NCBI GenBank assembly: GCA_000720805.1
Contig: JODI01000047.1
Location: forward strand, 1-64,000
Source: Streptomyces violaceoruber
Lineage (GTDB): Bacteria > Actinomycetota > Actinomycetes > Streptomycetales > Streptomycetaceae
Direction of reading: 5' to 3'
DNA: 64,000 nucleotides
Below are positions 24,299 through 36,098 of this stretch, piece after piece. The notes under the pieces are model-generated. The model was not told where the DNA came from, ran no database searches, and saw only the letters and a program-made list of their open reading frames with translations. The position numbers and the translations under genes are program-made. Positions within the stretch are counted from its first letter, which is position 1; every line of letters begins with the position of its first letter.

Positions 24299-25903
24299 TC
24301 ACGCGGAGACGCGGGACTCCGCGACCTCCCGAGGCGCGGGCACCCCCACACCCCCGGCCCCGGGCTCCCCGCACTGCATCACACGCGGCAGCCGCAACGC
24401 CATCACCGCCCCCAGCAACAACAGCCCCGCACTCACCAGCAGCGTGACATGCAGTCCGTGCACGAAACTGTCCTGGGCCGCCCGGCGCAGGGCAACCCCG
24501 GCCGGCCCGCCCAGCCGCCCGGCCACGTCGTACGCCTCGCCCAGCGAATGCCCCGCCGACGCGGACGCCGCCGCCGGCACCCCCGGCACGGAGGCCAGCC
24601 CGGGCGCGTACGCCGCGTTCATCACCGTGCCGAGCAACGCGATCCCGATGCCCGCGCCCAGTTGGTACGAGGTCTCGCCGATCGCCGCCGCCCCGCCCGC
24701 CTGCTCCGGCGGAGACTCGCTCAGCATCGACTCGTACGCCCCGAACAGCGTCGTCTCCAGCCCGAACCCCAGCAGCACGAACCCGAAGACCAGCAGCCCC
24801 GCGTTGTCCTCGCCGCCCATCGCGGTCAGCAGGCCGACGGCCACCGCCGTCAGGAGGAACCCGCAGCTCACCATCCGCCGCGGCCCGAACCGCCGGAGCA
24901 GCCGCGCCCCCGCCAGCCCCGCCGCCATCGCGGCGATCGTCAGCGGCAGCAGCCGTAGACCGGTCTGCAGCGGAGACAGTCCGAGCACCAGTTGCAGGTA
25001 CTGCGCCGCGATCAGCTCCAGCCCGACGAGTGCGAGCATCGCCAGCACGATGCACCCGACCGATGTGCTGAACGCCGGCCGCGCGAACATCCGCAGGTCC
25101 ACCAGCGGATGCGTCAGCCGTCGCTGCCGCCGTACGAAGAGCACGATCAGCACGGCGCCCAGCACCAGCGGCGCCACGGTGAACGGCCCCAGTTCCCCGC
25201 CGCCGAGCCGTTTCACGCCCAGCACCAGGCAGAACAGCCCGGCCGCCGCCATCAGCGCGCCCACCACGTCCCAGGGCCCCTTGCCGTCGCCCCGCGACTC
25301 CGGCAGCAGCAGCCGTCCGATCGGCAGGCTGACCAGCATCAACGGTATGTTGACGAGGAACACCGAGCCCCACCAGAAGTGCTCCAGCAGAAAGCCGCCG
25401 AGCAGCGGACCGATCGCCGCGCCGACCGCCGCCACCGCGCTCCACATGCCGATCGCGAGCGCCCTCTCCCGCCGGTCCGGGAAGACCTGGCGCAGGATCG
25501 ACAGCGTCGCGGGCATGATCATCGCGCCGCCCACCCCGAGCAGCGCCCGGGCCACGATCAGCACCTGGGCGGTCTCGGCGAGGGCGGCCATCGCGGAGGC
25601 GACGCCGAACAGGGCGTAGCCGAGCAGCAGGATCCGTCTGCGGCCGACGCGGTCTCCGAGCGTGCCGAAGAGGATCAGCAGCGAGGCGCAGACGAGCGGA
25701 TAGACGTCGACGATCCAGAGCAGTTCTATCGCGCCGGGCTTGAGGTCCTCGGTGACGGCGGGCACCGCCACGTGCAGCACGGTCGCGTCGAGGGCGACCA
25801 GGAGCAGGCTGACGCAGAGGACGACGAGAACGACCCAGCGGTTGGCACCGGCCCCGGCCGCCCGACGGCGCAGCGCGGCGGCGGCCGTGGTCGTCCCGGA
25901 CAT
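24299..25903 (-). CDS. MFS drug:proton antiporter, 14-TM DHA2 family
   Basis: A 534-residue exporter with about 14 membrane segments. The first helix carries LLLVALDATVLHVAVPAV, motif A reads GTLGDRVGRRRILLLGYALF, and motif C is around ALLGVGGAMIMPATLS followed by AAVGAAIGPLLGG. This is the QacA/EmrB type. It probably extrudes lipophilic compounds or an antibiotic; the substrate is not predictable. The ATG at 25903 follows GGGAGG by 7 bp. No regulator gene adjoins it. The C-terminal 20 residues are hydrophilic. Confidence 0.9.
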   Translation of the reverse strand: MSGTTTAAAALRRRAAGAGANRWVVLVVLCVSLLLVALDATVLHVAVPAVTEDLKPGAIELLWIVDVYPLVCASLLILFGTLGDRVGRRRILLLGYALFGVASAMAALAETAQVLIVARALLGVGGAMIMPATLSILRQVFPDRRERALAIGMWSAVAAVGAAIGPLLGGFLLEHFWWGSVFLVNIPLMLVSLPIGRLLLPESRGDGKGPWDVVGALMAAAGLFCLVLGVKRLGGGELGPFTVAPLVLGAVLIVLFVRRQRRLTHPLVDLRMFARPAFSTSVGCIVLAMLALVGLELIAAQYLQLVLGLSPLQTGLRLLPLTIAAMAAGLAGARLLRRFGPRRMVSCGFLLTAVAVGLLTAMGGEDNAGLLVFGFVLLGFGLETTLFGAYESMLSESPPEQAGGAAAIGETSYQLGAGIGIALLGTVMNAAYAPGLASVPGVPAAASASAGHSLGEAYDVAGRLGGPAGVALRRAAQDSFVHGLHVTLLVSAGLLLLGAVMALRLPRVMQCGEPGAGGVGVPAPREVAESRVSA

Positions 25904-26188
25904 GCACGTACCTCCCAGATGTTCCCTCGCGGTCGGCGGGGCTCACGGGGTGGGGACTCCCCATGACTCGGCCGGAGAGGAGCGGTGGTCTCCGGCCCGC
26001 GCAACGAAGGCGAGTGACACGCCAATGTACGCGAGTTCCTGTCGGTGCCCAGTGGCGGACCTCTCACACTCGTGGGGAACACGTGTGGCGTGCGCCACTC
26101 CCGCTCCCCTCTCTCCCCCTCCTCGTCGGGCACGGTCCCGGGGGCCGGCCGGTTCCGGACCCGGTGGGGACGCGGTCGGGACGCGGTC

Positions 26189-26194
26189 GATAAT
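26189..26194 (+). promoter_or_regulatory. Likely -10 element for a leaderless mannosyltransferase-like transcript
   Basis: GATAAT ends 7 bp before the GTG at 26202 and there is no Shine-Dalgarno sequence. The geometry predicts a transcript starting at the GTG itself. A good -35 hexamer is not visible. Confidence 0.4.
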
Positions 26195-26201
26195 CAGCCC
26201 C

Positions 26202-27380
26202 GTGACCGATCTTGAAACGCGCGGCGCCGCGACCCTGCGCCGAGCGGCCCCGGCCCTCCTCGGGTACGCGGCCGTACGCGCCCTGGGCCTGCTGACGCTG
26301 GCCCTGTGGAGCGCCGCGCGCGACAAGAGCGCGTACACGCTGCTGACCGCTCGCTGGGACGCTCTCTGGTACACCCGGGTCGCCGAGCTGGGATACGGCT
26401 ACGAGGTGCGCCTGCCCAATGGCGATGTGCACTCCAACCTCGCGTTCTTCCCGCTGCTGCCCTGGCTGGAGCGGCTGCTGGCCGCCACCACCCCGCTGTC
26501 GTACGCCGACGGGGGCTTCGCCGTCGCCCTGCTCGCCTCCCTCGCCGCGGCCTGGGGCGTCTTCGCCGTCACCGACCATGTGTACGGCCCCCGCGCCGGC
26601 GTCTGCGCGGCCCTGCTGTGGGCCGTGCTGCCCGTCGGGATCGTGCAGTCGATGGCGTACAGCGAGTCCCTGTTCACGGCCCTGGCCGCGTGGTCGCTGT
26701 ACGCCGTCCTCACCGGCCGCTGGGTGACGGCGGGCGCCCTGGCCTCCTTGGCGGGCCTGACCCGGCCGGTGGGCCTCGCGGTGGTCGCGGCGGTGTGGGC
26801 GACGGCGATCGCGTCGTTCGTACGGGACCGGAGAATGCCCGCCGGTGCCGCCTCGCTACCGGGGCCGAAGGCCCCAGGCGCCGACGCGCGTCGCGTCCTC
26901 GGCATGCTGCTCGCCCCCCTGGGTGCCGCCGCCTACGTCCTGTGGGTCGGTCATCGCACCGGCAAGGGCCCGCTCGGCTACCTCGACATCCAGGCCGGCT
27001 GGCGCAACGGCTTCGACGGCGGCTACGCGTTCGCCCGCTTCGTCGCCGACAAGTTCACGTCGTTTCCGTCGGCCCTGGCGGGCGTGGGGCTGATCGTCGG
27101 GGTCGGGCTGATCGTCTGGCTGTACGTGGTCTGCGTACGACAGGGGCAGCCGCTGCCGCTCCTGGTGTACGCGGGCGTCGTCACCGCCCTCGCCCTGTGC
27201 GCGTCGAGCTACTTCGGCTCGAAACCGCGCCTGTTGCTGCCCGCCTTCCCCCTGCTGCTGCCGCTCGCCCGGGCCCTGGCCCGCACCCGAACGCGCTGGT
27301 CGGCGCCGGCGCTCGGCACGGTCGCGGTGGTCGGCGCGGTGTACGGGGCGTTCTGGCTGAACGGCTCCGGCCCCCCGTGA
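26202..27380 (+). CDS. Integral membrane mannosyltransferase-like (GT-C fold) protein
   Basis: A 392-residue multi-pass membrane protein. The first extracytoplasmic loop contains LLTARWDALWYTRVAELGYG, with the WD/WYxxVAxxGY pattern of PIG-V-like and actinobacterial polyprenyl-phosphate-mannose-dependent transferases. About nine hydrophobic segments follow, with NLAFFPLLPWLERLLAATTP and SMAYSESLFTALAAWSLYAV also typical. It probably transfers a sugar from a lipid carrier to an extracellular acceptor. The start is a GTG without ribosome site, 7 bp after a -10-like GATAAT. Confidence 0.8.
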   Translation: MTDLETRGAATLRRAAPALLGYAAVRALGLLTLALWSAARDKSAYTLLTARWDALWYTRVAELGYGYEVRLPNGDVHSNLAFFPLLPWLERLLAATTPLSYADGGFAVALLASLAAAWGVFAVTDHVYGPRAGVCAALLWAVLPVGIVQSMAYSESLFTALAAWSLYAVLTGRWVTAGALASLAGLTRPVGLAVVAAVWATAIASFVRDRRMPAGAASLPGPKAPGADARRVLGMLLAPLGAAAYVLWVGHRTGKGPLGYLDIQAGWRNGFDGGYAFARFVADKFTSFPSALAGVGLIVGVGLIVWLYVVCVRQGQPLPLLVYAGVVTALALCASSYFGSKPRLLLPAFPLLLPLARALARTRTRWSAPALGTVAVVGAVYGAFWLNGSGPP

Positions 27381-27554
27381 TCACCGCGGGCCGTCAGTGA
27401 GCGTCCGGGAAATTCCGTCCCATGATTCGGTGAACGAATTCATAAGGGCTACAAAACCGCCAGTCGGAACGATCAAAGGAATTAAAGAGGGCGGCGTTCC
27501 GGCATTGTGGATTCCTCGGAAAATTGCCTCCACCTGAGAGGAATCCCACATCAC

Positions 27555-28628
27555 ATGGTCATCACAAAGCCGTGGATTCGACAGGGAAGTGAGCTCACTC
27601 GCTGTAACGTCGATTGGGTGCGTACCGAACGAAACCTCACCCGTCTGGACCGGGTGTTCGCCAGGCTGGACCGTGAGCCGGAACGGCCGGCCCACATCGA
27701 CGTGCCGAAGATGAGCCGGCACCGGGTCGCGCTGCTGGCCGGAACTCTCGCGTTCTATCTGGCGATCGTGTGGCTCGTGGTGATCACCTCTTGGCTGGTC
27801 CGTCTCGACTGGCAGGTCATGTTCTTCCGCCCGTACCAGCAGTGGGCGGGCATCCACTGGTTCGTCGACTACTACGTGGTGCTCGGCCAGCGCGGCCCGA
27901 CCGCCGTGATGGTCGCCGCCTGGCTCGGCTGGCGCTCCTGGCGGCAGCACACGCTGCGCCCGCTGCTGACGCTGGGCGCCTCGCTGCTGCTGCTGAACAT
28001 CACGGTCGGCGCCGCCAAGCTCGGCATGGGCAGACTCGGTCCGCACTACGCGACCACCGTCGGCTCGAACGAGATGGGTCTGGGCGGCGATATATTTCCC
28101 AGCGGCCATACCGCCAACGCCGTGGTGACCTGGGGAATCCTGGCCTATCTGGCCTCCACCCCGAGAGCCCGGCGCTGGCTGTCCGCGGTGTCCGCGGTGA
28201 CCTCGCTCGGCGTCGGCATGGCCACGGTCTACCTCGGTACGCACTGGCTCAGCGACGTCCTCCTCGGCTGGACGGCGGGTCTGCTGGTCCTGCTGGCCCT
28301 TCCCTGGTGCGAGCCGTTGATCGCCCGCGCCGAGACCGGGATCTTCGATCTGCGCGACCGCTGGCGCGCCCGGCGCCGCGCCCCGGCACCGTTGTCGCCC
28401 GTCGAGACTCCGGTGCGCCTCAAGCCGCGTACGACGGCTCCCCAGAACGAGACGGCGGCCCGCTCGGCCCGGGCGCCCGTCTACCTCGCCCCGGGCCCGC
28501 ACACGGCCCGCTCGGAGCGCACGCCCGTCACCCCGGTCGGCAGCCGCAGGCCGCCGCACTCGGACCGTGTCCCGCGGGGCACGAACTCGACGGCCCGCCC
28601 CCTGACGGGCGGCGGCCCACCGAGCTGA
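27555..28628 (+). CDS. PAP2-family membrane phosphatase
   Basis: About 357 residues. A hydrophilic N-terminal part is followed by roughly five membrane segments and the PAP2 signature motifs: C1-like KLGMGRLGPHY, C2 FPSGHTA, and C3 YLGTHWLSDVLLG, with the catalytic His residues in PSGH and THWLSD. Such enzymes remove phosphate from phosphatidate, undecaprenyl diphosphate or similar lipids at the membrane. A Pro/Arg/Thr-rich tail of about 90 residues follows the last helix. The start is uncertain: ATG 27555 (GAGAGG 12 bp upstream) is given; GTG 27507 and GTG 27618 (VRTERNLTRLDRV) are alternatives. Confidence 0.85.
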   Translation: MVITKPWIRQGSELTRCNVDWVRTERNLTRLDRVFARLDREPERPAHIDVPKMSRHRVALLAGTLAFYLAIVWLVVITSWLVRLDWQVMFFRPYQQWAGIHWFVDYYVVLGQRGPTAVMVAAWLGWRSWRQHTLRPLLTLGASLLLLNITVGAAKLGMGRLGPHYATTVGSNEMGLGGDIFPSGHTANAVVTWGILAYLASTPRARRWLSAVSAVTSLGVGMATVYLGTHWLSDVLLGWTAGLLVLLALPWCEPLIARAETGIFDLRDRWRARRRAPAPLSPVETPVRLKPRTTAPQNETAARSARAPVYLAPGPHTARSERTPVTPVGSRRPPHSDRVPRGTNSTARPLTGGGPPS

Positions 28629-28728
28629 CCACCGGAGGGGCCGACCACCAGACGGCGGGGCCGGTACGCACAGCCCATCCCCGCAGAACAGCCCATCCCA
28701 CGCGGACAGCCCACCCCAGCACCCGGCG

Positions 28729-28762
28729 ACGGCCCCGGTTCCTCGACAGGAACCGGGGCCGT
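28729..28762. terminator. Bidirectional hairpin terminator
   Basis: A 15-bp perfect stem (acggccccggttcct / aggaaccggggccgt) with a 4-nt loop between the convergent PAP2 and I78 genes. Confidence 0.75.
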
Positions 28763-28796
28763 CGCCATAGCCGTCGTCCGGCCCGTGTCGGGTCGG

Positions 28797-29012
28797 TCAG
28801 CCCTTCCAGGACCGCGCCACCCGGCCGTCCTTCACCTCGAAGTTCAGGCGGCCGCTGCGGTACTCCATCGTGATGATGGCCCCGGGCGGCAGTGCCCGGA
28901 CCGTCGACCACCCCCGCTCGCGGGCGAGTCGTTCCGCGCTGTCGGCGTCGAGGCCGACATAGGTGTTTGGGCTGTCGTCGGGTTCGGCGGGAGGTGTCGG
29001 AATGGGTGCCAT
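28797..29012 (-). CDS. I78-family peptidase inhibitor
   Basis: A 71-residue protein with the I78 fold marks: YVGLDADSAERLARERGW, then VRALPPGAIITMEYRSGRLN and FEVKDGRVARSWKG at the end. This family inhibits chymotrypsin-like serine proteases. There is no obvious signal peptide, so an internal target, or export by another route, must be assumed. The ATG at 29012 gives the usual family length. A strong shared terminator ends it. Confidence 0.85.
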   Translation of the reverse strand: MAPIPTPPAEPDDSPNTYVGLDADSAERLARERGWSTVRALPPGAIITMEYRSGRLNFEVKDGRVARSWKG

Positions 29013-29442
29013 ACGGCCACGCTAGGCGCTGTCCGCCAACCGGGGAAGTGCGGGCTCGTACGCCGGTCGGGCGTCCCTCTCCGGTCACGCTTCTGTCACA
29101 GACTCACGACACGCGTTTTGGGTCTACTTCGTCACACGTACGAGCGGTTTAGTACGCCTTCTTCGGGGAATCGAACGTAATTCCCATGGGCGGCGCCGAC
29201 CGGAGGAAAAGCCCCCGTGGAAAGTGCCCGGGGAGCCGTCCACGGCCCTTCTTTCCGTCCGCGATTACGGACGGGTCCGACAGAACTCTTGCCGTCGAGG
29301 AAATATCCGGATGCAGCACAGAACCGCCGTACGCCCCCTGTCGGAGCACCTGTCGGCGCGAGCATCATGACGTGAGCTCGCGGGTACGCGTGGCGCGGGC
29401 TTCAGCGGGCCCGGGCAGGCGAGCGAAGGGGCGGAGTGAGCG
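29013..29442. other. 430-bp gap upstream of the oxidase gene
   Basis: No credible gene. The middle holds a short hairpin CCGTCCG-N6-CGGACGG (29255-29274). The part next to 29443 carries the ribosome site ggcggagtgagcg. I see no convincing promoter hexamers. Confidence 0.4.
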
Positions 29443-31134
<1,692 letters not shown>

Positions 31135-31215
31135 CCGCCTCGGTCAGCTCCGCGGGCCAGGCCCGCACACTGAGCGGCCCCGCGACGGGGCCTCCGGGGG
31201 CGTCCGGTACGCCCT

Positions 31216-31251
31216 GGGGCCCCATCCGGACGGCGGACCGGATGGGGCCCC
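31216..31251. terminator. Bidirectional hairpin terminator
   Basis: A 13-bp stem ggggccccatccg / cggatggggcccc, extended by the inner pairing of tccgg and ccgga, between the convergent ctaD and Rpf genes. Confidence 0.7.
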
Positions 31252-31277
31252 ATGCCCGGGACGAGGGGGAGCGAGCC

Positions 31278-32054
<777 letters not shown>

Positions 32055-32068
32055 TCACGCCCGCCCCG

Positions 32069-32131
32069 TCCGCCGGGGATCGCGCGGCTCGCCGGATGTC
32101 GAGACATCGGCGAAGCGCGCGGTCAGCGGAC
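32069..32131 (-). promoter_or_regulatory. Structured leader of the Rpf transcript
   Basis: In the leader between the promoter and the Rpf gene, GTCCGC and GCGGAC (outer) enclose a near-perfect hairpin of about 19 bp (32081-32121) with a very short loop. Streptomyces rpf genes often have long regulatory leaders, some with c-di-AMP riboswitches; I do not see the conserved core of that riboswitch here. Confidence 0.5.
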
Positions 32132-32164
32132 GTTCCCGAGCGGTGCCAGTTGCACACGGCCGAG

Positions 32165-32193
32165 AATGTAGAAGGGCGACCAGCCGGTATCAA
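32165..32193 (-). promoter_or_regulatory. Strong sigma70-type promoter for the Rpf gene
   Basis: On the minus strand TTGATA (32188-32193), 17 bp, TACATT (32165-32170). It is the best promoter match in the window. The predicted start near 32158 leaves a leader of about 170 nt. Confidence 0.65.
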
Positions 32194-32538
32194 CCAACTG
32201 CTTGTCATGCCAGGCCAGTTGATTGTTACCGCGAGTATCGACGATTTTCGGCCACCCACTTCATTCGCTGATTTCCGGATTTGTCGGCCAGCCCGCGTGA
32301 CGACCTGTGACCCACTTCACCACCCCAACGCCCGTAATACTCCCGTGACTTGACTCAGAGTGCCGCATTCCACACCGAGCGTGACGCTGCGCATCGGTTG
32401 GTTCGATTCCGTTCGCCCTGGAGCGTGACTCCGGCCACAGATCGCCCGTTGTCTCCTTCATGAGCCCGGGACCCCGCCCGGTTCACGGGCCGGGAGCCAC
32501 CCGGTCCCGCCACGCACCACATCCCGAGGGAGCCACCC
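32194..32538. other. Gap upstream of the Rpf promoter
   Basis: No gene is seen between the Rpf promoter and the next plus-strand gene. AT content is higher than around it. The stretch must carry the promoter of the plus-strand gene at 32539, but I cannot point to convincing hexamers. Confidence 0.4.
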
Positions 32539-33321
32539 GTGCCGCGCATGCTCGACGTCAGCGACGAGGTACGCGCCGAGATCGGCGACGAAGAGGCCGA
32601 CCGGCTGCTCGCCGGAGAGAACGCCCCCGGCAGTTACGACTGCACGTCCTGTCGCACCCCGGGCGACTCCGAACAGGAGCGCACCAGCACCGTCCTGTTC
32701 GTCGGCGACGAGACCGCGGTGCTCGCCTTCGCCCACGCCTCCTGTCTGCCCTCCCAGGTCGTCCAGGTCACCGAGGAGCAGCTGCGGGGCGCGGTGAAGT
32801 CCATCACCGGCGACACCGTGGACCTGGAGCCGGAGAGGTTCGCACCCGAGCAGGCCGTGCTCGGCGTGACGAGCGGACTCGTGCTGATCTCCGGAGAACT
32901 GCACCCCGCGCTGGTCGTCGAGCCGACCGCGCCGATCGTGCGACCGGGTGCGACGGGGGCCGGCGACGACTTCCTGCCGCTGCTGATCGAGCAGGGGTTC
33001 ATGCCGGTCACGGCGGTCGAGAGCGCGCCCTCCGTGCTGCACGGCTGGTCGGTGCTGTTGGCGATGGGCCAGCTGCACGCGGTGCTGCAGCCCTCGCCGA
33101 GCGGCGGGCAGCCGGTCGCCTGGTGGCAGGCGCATCAGCCGTTGCATGTCACGGAGGGCTGGCGGGCGGCCGCGAACAAGCACCAGCAGGTGCTGATGTT
33201 CGCGGCGCCGGTGGGGTCGATCGGGCGGCAGCCCCGCGAGGACCTGCTGCGGGACGCGCTCGACAGGGCCGCGGCGAACGGGAAGTTGGTCGCGGCGGCG
33301 CTGCCGCTCGCGGGGACGTGA
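32539..33321 (+). CDS. Conserved hypothetical protein with a CxxC-type N-terminus
   Basis: A 260-residue soluble protein. The amino-terminal third holds Cys in GSYDCTSCRTPGD and ASCLPSQV, which may bind a metal. The middle is strand-rich (FAPEQAVLGVTSGLVLIS) and later parts read HGWSVLLAMGQLHAVLQPSP and PVAWWQAHQPLHVTEGW. I recognise it as a conserved actinobacterial protein but no function comes to mind. The GTG at 32539 has GAGGGAG upstream. No membrane segment or signal peptide. Confidence 0.75.
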   Translation: MPRMLDVSDEVRAEIGDEEADRLLAGENAPGSYDCTSCRTPGDSEQERTSTVLFVGDETAVLAFAHASCLPSQVVQVTEEQLRGAVKSITGDTVDLEPERFAPEQAVLGVTSGLVLISGELHPALVVEPTAPIVRPGATGAGDDFLPLLIEQGFMPVTAVESAPSVLHGWSVLLAMGQLHAVLQPSPSGGQPVAWWQAHQPLHVTEGWRAAANKHQQVLMFAAPVGSIGRQPREDLLRDALDRAAANGKLVAAALPLAGT

Positions 33322-33370
33322 GCGCGTTGCCCGACCGCATCTCCTAGGGCCCGGGGTCGTTTGGACATAC

Positions 33371-33739
33371 GTGCACACCTACGACGTTCCCCGCCGCCCG
33401 TTCCAGCCGCTGCCGTCCGCACGAGTGGCTCAGGACCCCATGGGCGGCCCATCGGCCACACCGATCTACGACGCGCTCTACGCCGAGTACGTCAAGTCGT
33501 TCCGTTCGCTGCCGGGTGACCGCACGGGCGAGGACGACCTGGGCTTCACCGCCTTCGGGAACATCCCGCACAGTACGGGCTCGTTCAGCAACGGTTACAG
33601 CGCCTACAGCGCGGGCGCGTACAGCGCGCGTCAGCAGTCGCAGTGGCAGCGGGTGGGGCAGATCGGGCAGCAGCACGGCACCGGCGGGTTGCACCACGTT
33701 CCGGCGGCGCTGCCGCCCGGGCCGCGCAGAGGCGCCTGA
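33371..33739 (+). CDS. Small hypothetical protein, low complexity C-terminal half
   Basis: A 122-residue protein: a Pro-rich start (TYDVPRRPFQPLPSA), a short segment IYDALYAEYVKSFRSLPGDR, then a Ser/Tyr/Gly/Gln-rich stretch (NGYSAYSAGAYSARQQSQWQ) and a Pro/Arg end. Codon use is genome-typical, which supports coding. The GTG at 33371 is the start; the gap to the upstream gene is 49 bp. It looks like an intrinsically disordered protein. Function unknown. Confidence 0.55.
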   Translation: MHTYDVPRRPFQPLPSARVAQDPMGGPSATPIYDALYAEYVKSFRSLPGDRTGEDDLGFTAFGNIPHSTGSFSNGYSAYSAGAYSARQQSQWQRVGQIGQQHGTGGLHHVPAALPPGPRRGA

Positions 33740-33812
33740 GGCGTCTGCGGTAACCGCGGTGTCTGCGGTACGTGGCATCTGAGACTGCGGTACGTGGCCT
33801 CTGAGACATGGG

Positions 33813-33846
33813 GGAAGGGCGGCCCCGGGTCCGGGCCCGCCCTTCC
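33813..33846. terminator. Hairpin terminator after der
   Basis: Stem ggaagggcgg / ccgcccttcc with a 14-nt GC-rich loop, 14 bp past the der stop and about 70 bp past the convergent small gene. Confidence 0.65.
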
Positions 33847-33860
33847 TGACGCGTTTCTGC

Positions 33861-35333
33861 CTACTTCTTCCGGCCGCGCTTCTCACGTACCCGCACCGAG
33901 ATATGGATCGGCGTTCCGTCGAAACCGAACTCCTCGCGCAGCCGGCGCTCGATGAAGCGCCGGTAGCCCGCCTCGATGAAGCCGGAGGCGAAGAGCACGA
34001 AGCGCGGGGGCTTGGTACCGGCCTGGGTGCCGAAGAGGATGCGCGGCTGCTTGCCGCCCCGGATCGGGTGCGGGTGGGCGGCGACCAGTTCGCCGAGGAA
34101 GGCGTTCAGGCGGCCCGTCGGGACCCGGGTCTCCCAGCCGGCCAGGGCGGTCTCGATCGCCGGGACCAGCTTCTCCATGTGCCGTCCGGTGTGCGCCGAG
34201 ACGTTCACCCGCGGCGCCCACGCCACCTGGAGGAGCTCGGTCTCGATCTCCCGCTCCAGGTAGTAGCGGCGCTCCTCGTCGAGGGTGTCCCACTTGTTGA
34301 AGGCGAGGACGATCGCACGGCCCGCCTCGACGGCCATGGTGACGATGCGCTGGTCCTGCACCGAGATGGACTCGGAGGCGTCGATCAGGATGACCGCCAC
34401 CTCCGCCTTCTCGACGGCGGCCGCGGTGCGCAGCGAGGCGTAGTAGTCGGCGCCCTGCTGGAGGTGGACGCGCTTGCGGATGCCCGCCGTGTCGACGAAC
34501 TTCCAGATCACGCCGCCGAGTTCGATGAGCTCGTCGACCGGGTCGCGGGTGGTGCCGGCGATCTCGTTGACGACGACCCGCTCCTCGCCTGCCACCTTGT
34601 TCAGCAGCGAGGACTTGCCGACGTTCGGGCGGCCGATCAGCGCGATGCGGCGCGGGCCGCCGACCGCGGTGCCGAAGGTCTGCTCGGGCGCCTCCGGCAG
34701 GGCCTCCAGGACGGCGTCCAGCATGTCGCCGGTGCCGCGGCCGTGCAGCGCGGAGACGGGGTGCGGCTCGCCGAGGCCCAGCGACCACAGGTACGCCGCG
34801 TCGGCCTCCGCGCTCGGGCCGTCGACCTTGTTGGCGGCGAGGACCACGGGCTTGCCGGCCTTGCGCAGCAGTCGTACGACCGCTTCGTCGGTGTCGGTGG
34901 CGCCGACCTTGGCGTCGACGACGAACACGACGGCGTCGGCCGCCTCGATGGCGTACTCGGCCTGCGCGGCCACGGAGGCGTCGATGCCGAGGACGTCCTG
35001 CTCCCAGCCGCCGGTGTCGACGACCTTGAAGCGACGGCCCGACCACTCGGCCTCGTAGGTCACCCGGTCGCGGGTGACGCCCGGCTTGTCCTCGACGACG
35101 GCCTCACGGCGGCCGATGATCCGGTTCACCAGAGTCGACTTGCCGACGTTCGGACGCCCGACGACGGCGAGCACGGGCAACGGCCCATGGCCGGCCGCGT
35201 CGATCGCCCCCTCGACGTCCTCGGGATCGAAGCCCTCTTCCGCGGCGAGCTCCATGAACTCCGCGTACTCGGCATCGCCGAGCGCCCCGTGATCGTGCTC
35301 GGCCGACCCGTCGGGCTGGATGTGGTCGTTCAT
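33861..35333 (-). CDS. der: Ribosome biogenesis GTPase Der
   Basis: A 490-residue protein with two tandem GTPase domains. The first has P-loop GRPNVGKST (59-67), G3 DTGGW and NKVDG; the second has GRPNVGKSS near 232, G3 DTAGI and NKWD. A C-terminal KH-like domain ([20 protein letters not shown]) precedes the Arg/Lys-rich end. It acts in assembly of the 50S ribosomal subunit. A 50-residue acidic extension ([20 protein letters not shown]) precedes the first G domain, a usual feature in actinobacteria. It is the last gene of the aroH-tyrA-cmk-plsC-der unit, 108 bp after plsC. Confidence 0.96.
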   Translation of the reverse strand: MNDHIQPDGSAEHDHGALGDAEYAEFMELAAEEGFDPEDVEGAIDAAGHGPLPVLAVVGRPNVGKSTLVNRIIGRREAVVEDKPGVTRDRVTYEAEWSGRRFKVVDTGGWEQDVLGIDASVAAQAEYAIEAADAVVFVVDAKVGATDTDEAVVRLLRKAGKPVVLAANKVDGPSAEADAAYLWSLGLGEPHPVSALHGRGTGDMLDAVLEALPEAPEQTFGTAVGGPRRIALIGRPNVGKSSLLNKVAGEERVVVNEIAGTTRDPVDELIELGGVIWKFVDTAGIRKRVHLQQGADYYASLRTAAAVEKAEVAVILIDASESISVQDQRIVTMAVEAGRAIVLAFNKWDTLDEERRYYLEREIETELLQVAWAPRVNVSAHTGRHMEKLVPAIETALAGWETRVPTGRLNAFLGELVAAHPHPIRGGKQPRILFGTQAGTKPPRFVLFASGFIEAGYRRFIERRLREEFGFDGTPIHISVRVREKRGRKK

Positions 35334-35441
35334 GAAGTCCGTACCTCGTCGTTCATTCGTGGTGATCGGTGGATCACCCGGGTTCTTCCGGCTGATCCAC
35401 TACTCAGTGTCGCCCGACGCCCCCCTGGGGCGCCCGGCGTT

Positions 35442-36098
35442 TTACCGGCGGCCGGTCAGCCGCCGGGCGTGCTCCAGGTGCGCGGTGAGCTGCTTCTGGA
35501 TGCGCTCGGTCGCCTCGTCGAGCGCCTTGCGTGTCCGTCGTCCGCTGCCGTCACCCGCCTCGAAGGGGTCTCCGAAGACGACGTCCACACGGCTGCGCAG
35601 CGGAGGCAGCCCCTTTACCAACCGACCGGGCCGGTCGGAACTTCCCAGGACGGCGACCGGGACGATCGGGGCACCGCCGCGTACCGCGAAGTACGCCAGT
35701 CCGGCGCGCAGCGCGGCGAAGTCGCCCTCGCCCCGGGTGCCCTCGGGGAAGATCCCGAGGACGCCACCGTTCTCCAGGACGCCCAGGGCCTGGGTGATCG
35801 CCGTGCGGTCGGTGGTGTGACGGTCGACCTTGACCTGCCCGATGCCGAGCAGGAAGGGGTCGAGGGGCCCGATGAACGCCTCCTTCTTGATCAGGAAGTG
35901 CGTCGGCCGGGGCGCCACGCCCATGACCATCGGGCCGTCGATGTTGTGGGAGTGGTTGACGGCGAAGATCACCGGGCCGGTGACGGGAACCTTCCAGGCA
36001 CCCAGCACCCGCGGCTTCCACAGCCCGTACATCAGACCGACGCCGATGCGCCGCCCGACCTCGGCGCCCTTCAGGGAGGGCACGGACGCTGCAGTCAC
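35442..36098 (-). CDS. plsC: Lysophospholipid (1-acylglycerol-3-phosphate) acyltransferase
   Basis: A 218-residue membrane-associated acyltransferase. Motif I (HX4D) is NHSHNID, motif II-like GQVKVDR, motif III IFPEGTRG and motif IV VPVAVLGS are all present. It transfers an acyl chain to lysophosphatidic acid in phospholipid synthesis, or acylates a related lipid. The GTG at 36098 overlaps the cmk stop by 4 bp, so the two are translationally coupled. Confidence 0.88.
   Translation of the reverse strand: MTAASVPSLKGAEVGRRIGVGLMYGLWKPRVLGAWKVPVTGPVIFAVNHSHNIDGPMVMGVAPRPTHFLIKKEAFIGPLDPFLLGIGQVKVDRHTTDRTAITQALGVLENGGVLGIFPEGTRGEGDFAALRAGLAYFAVRGGAPIVPVAVLGSSDRPGRLVKGLPPLRSRVDVVFGDPFEAGDGSGRRTRKALDEATERIQKQLTAHLEHARRLTGRR

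Noticed and set aside
28630..28725. Short repeated motif (acagcccatccc) behind the PAP2 gene as a repeat element
   Set aside because: There are only about three imperfect copies of roughly 12 bases, which is not distinguishable from compositional bias.
32380..32432. tRNA-like T-arm (ggttcgattcc)
   Set aside because: The stem does not pair properly and no D-arm or anticodon arm can be placed upstream.
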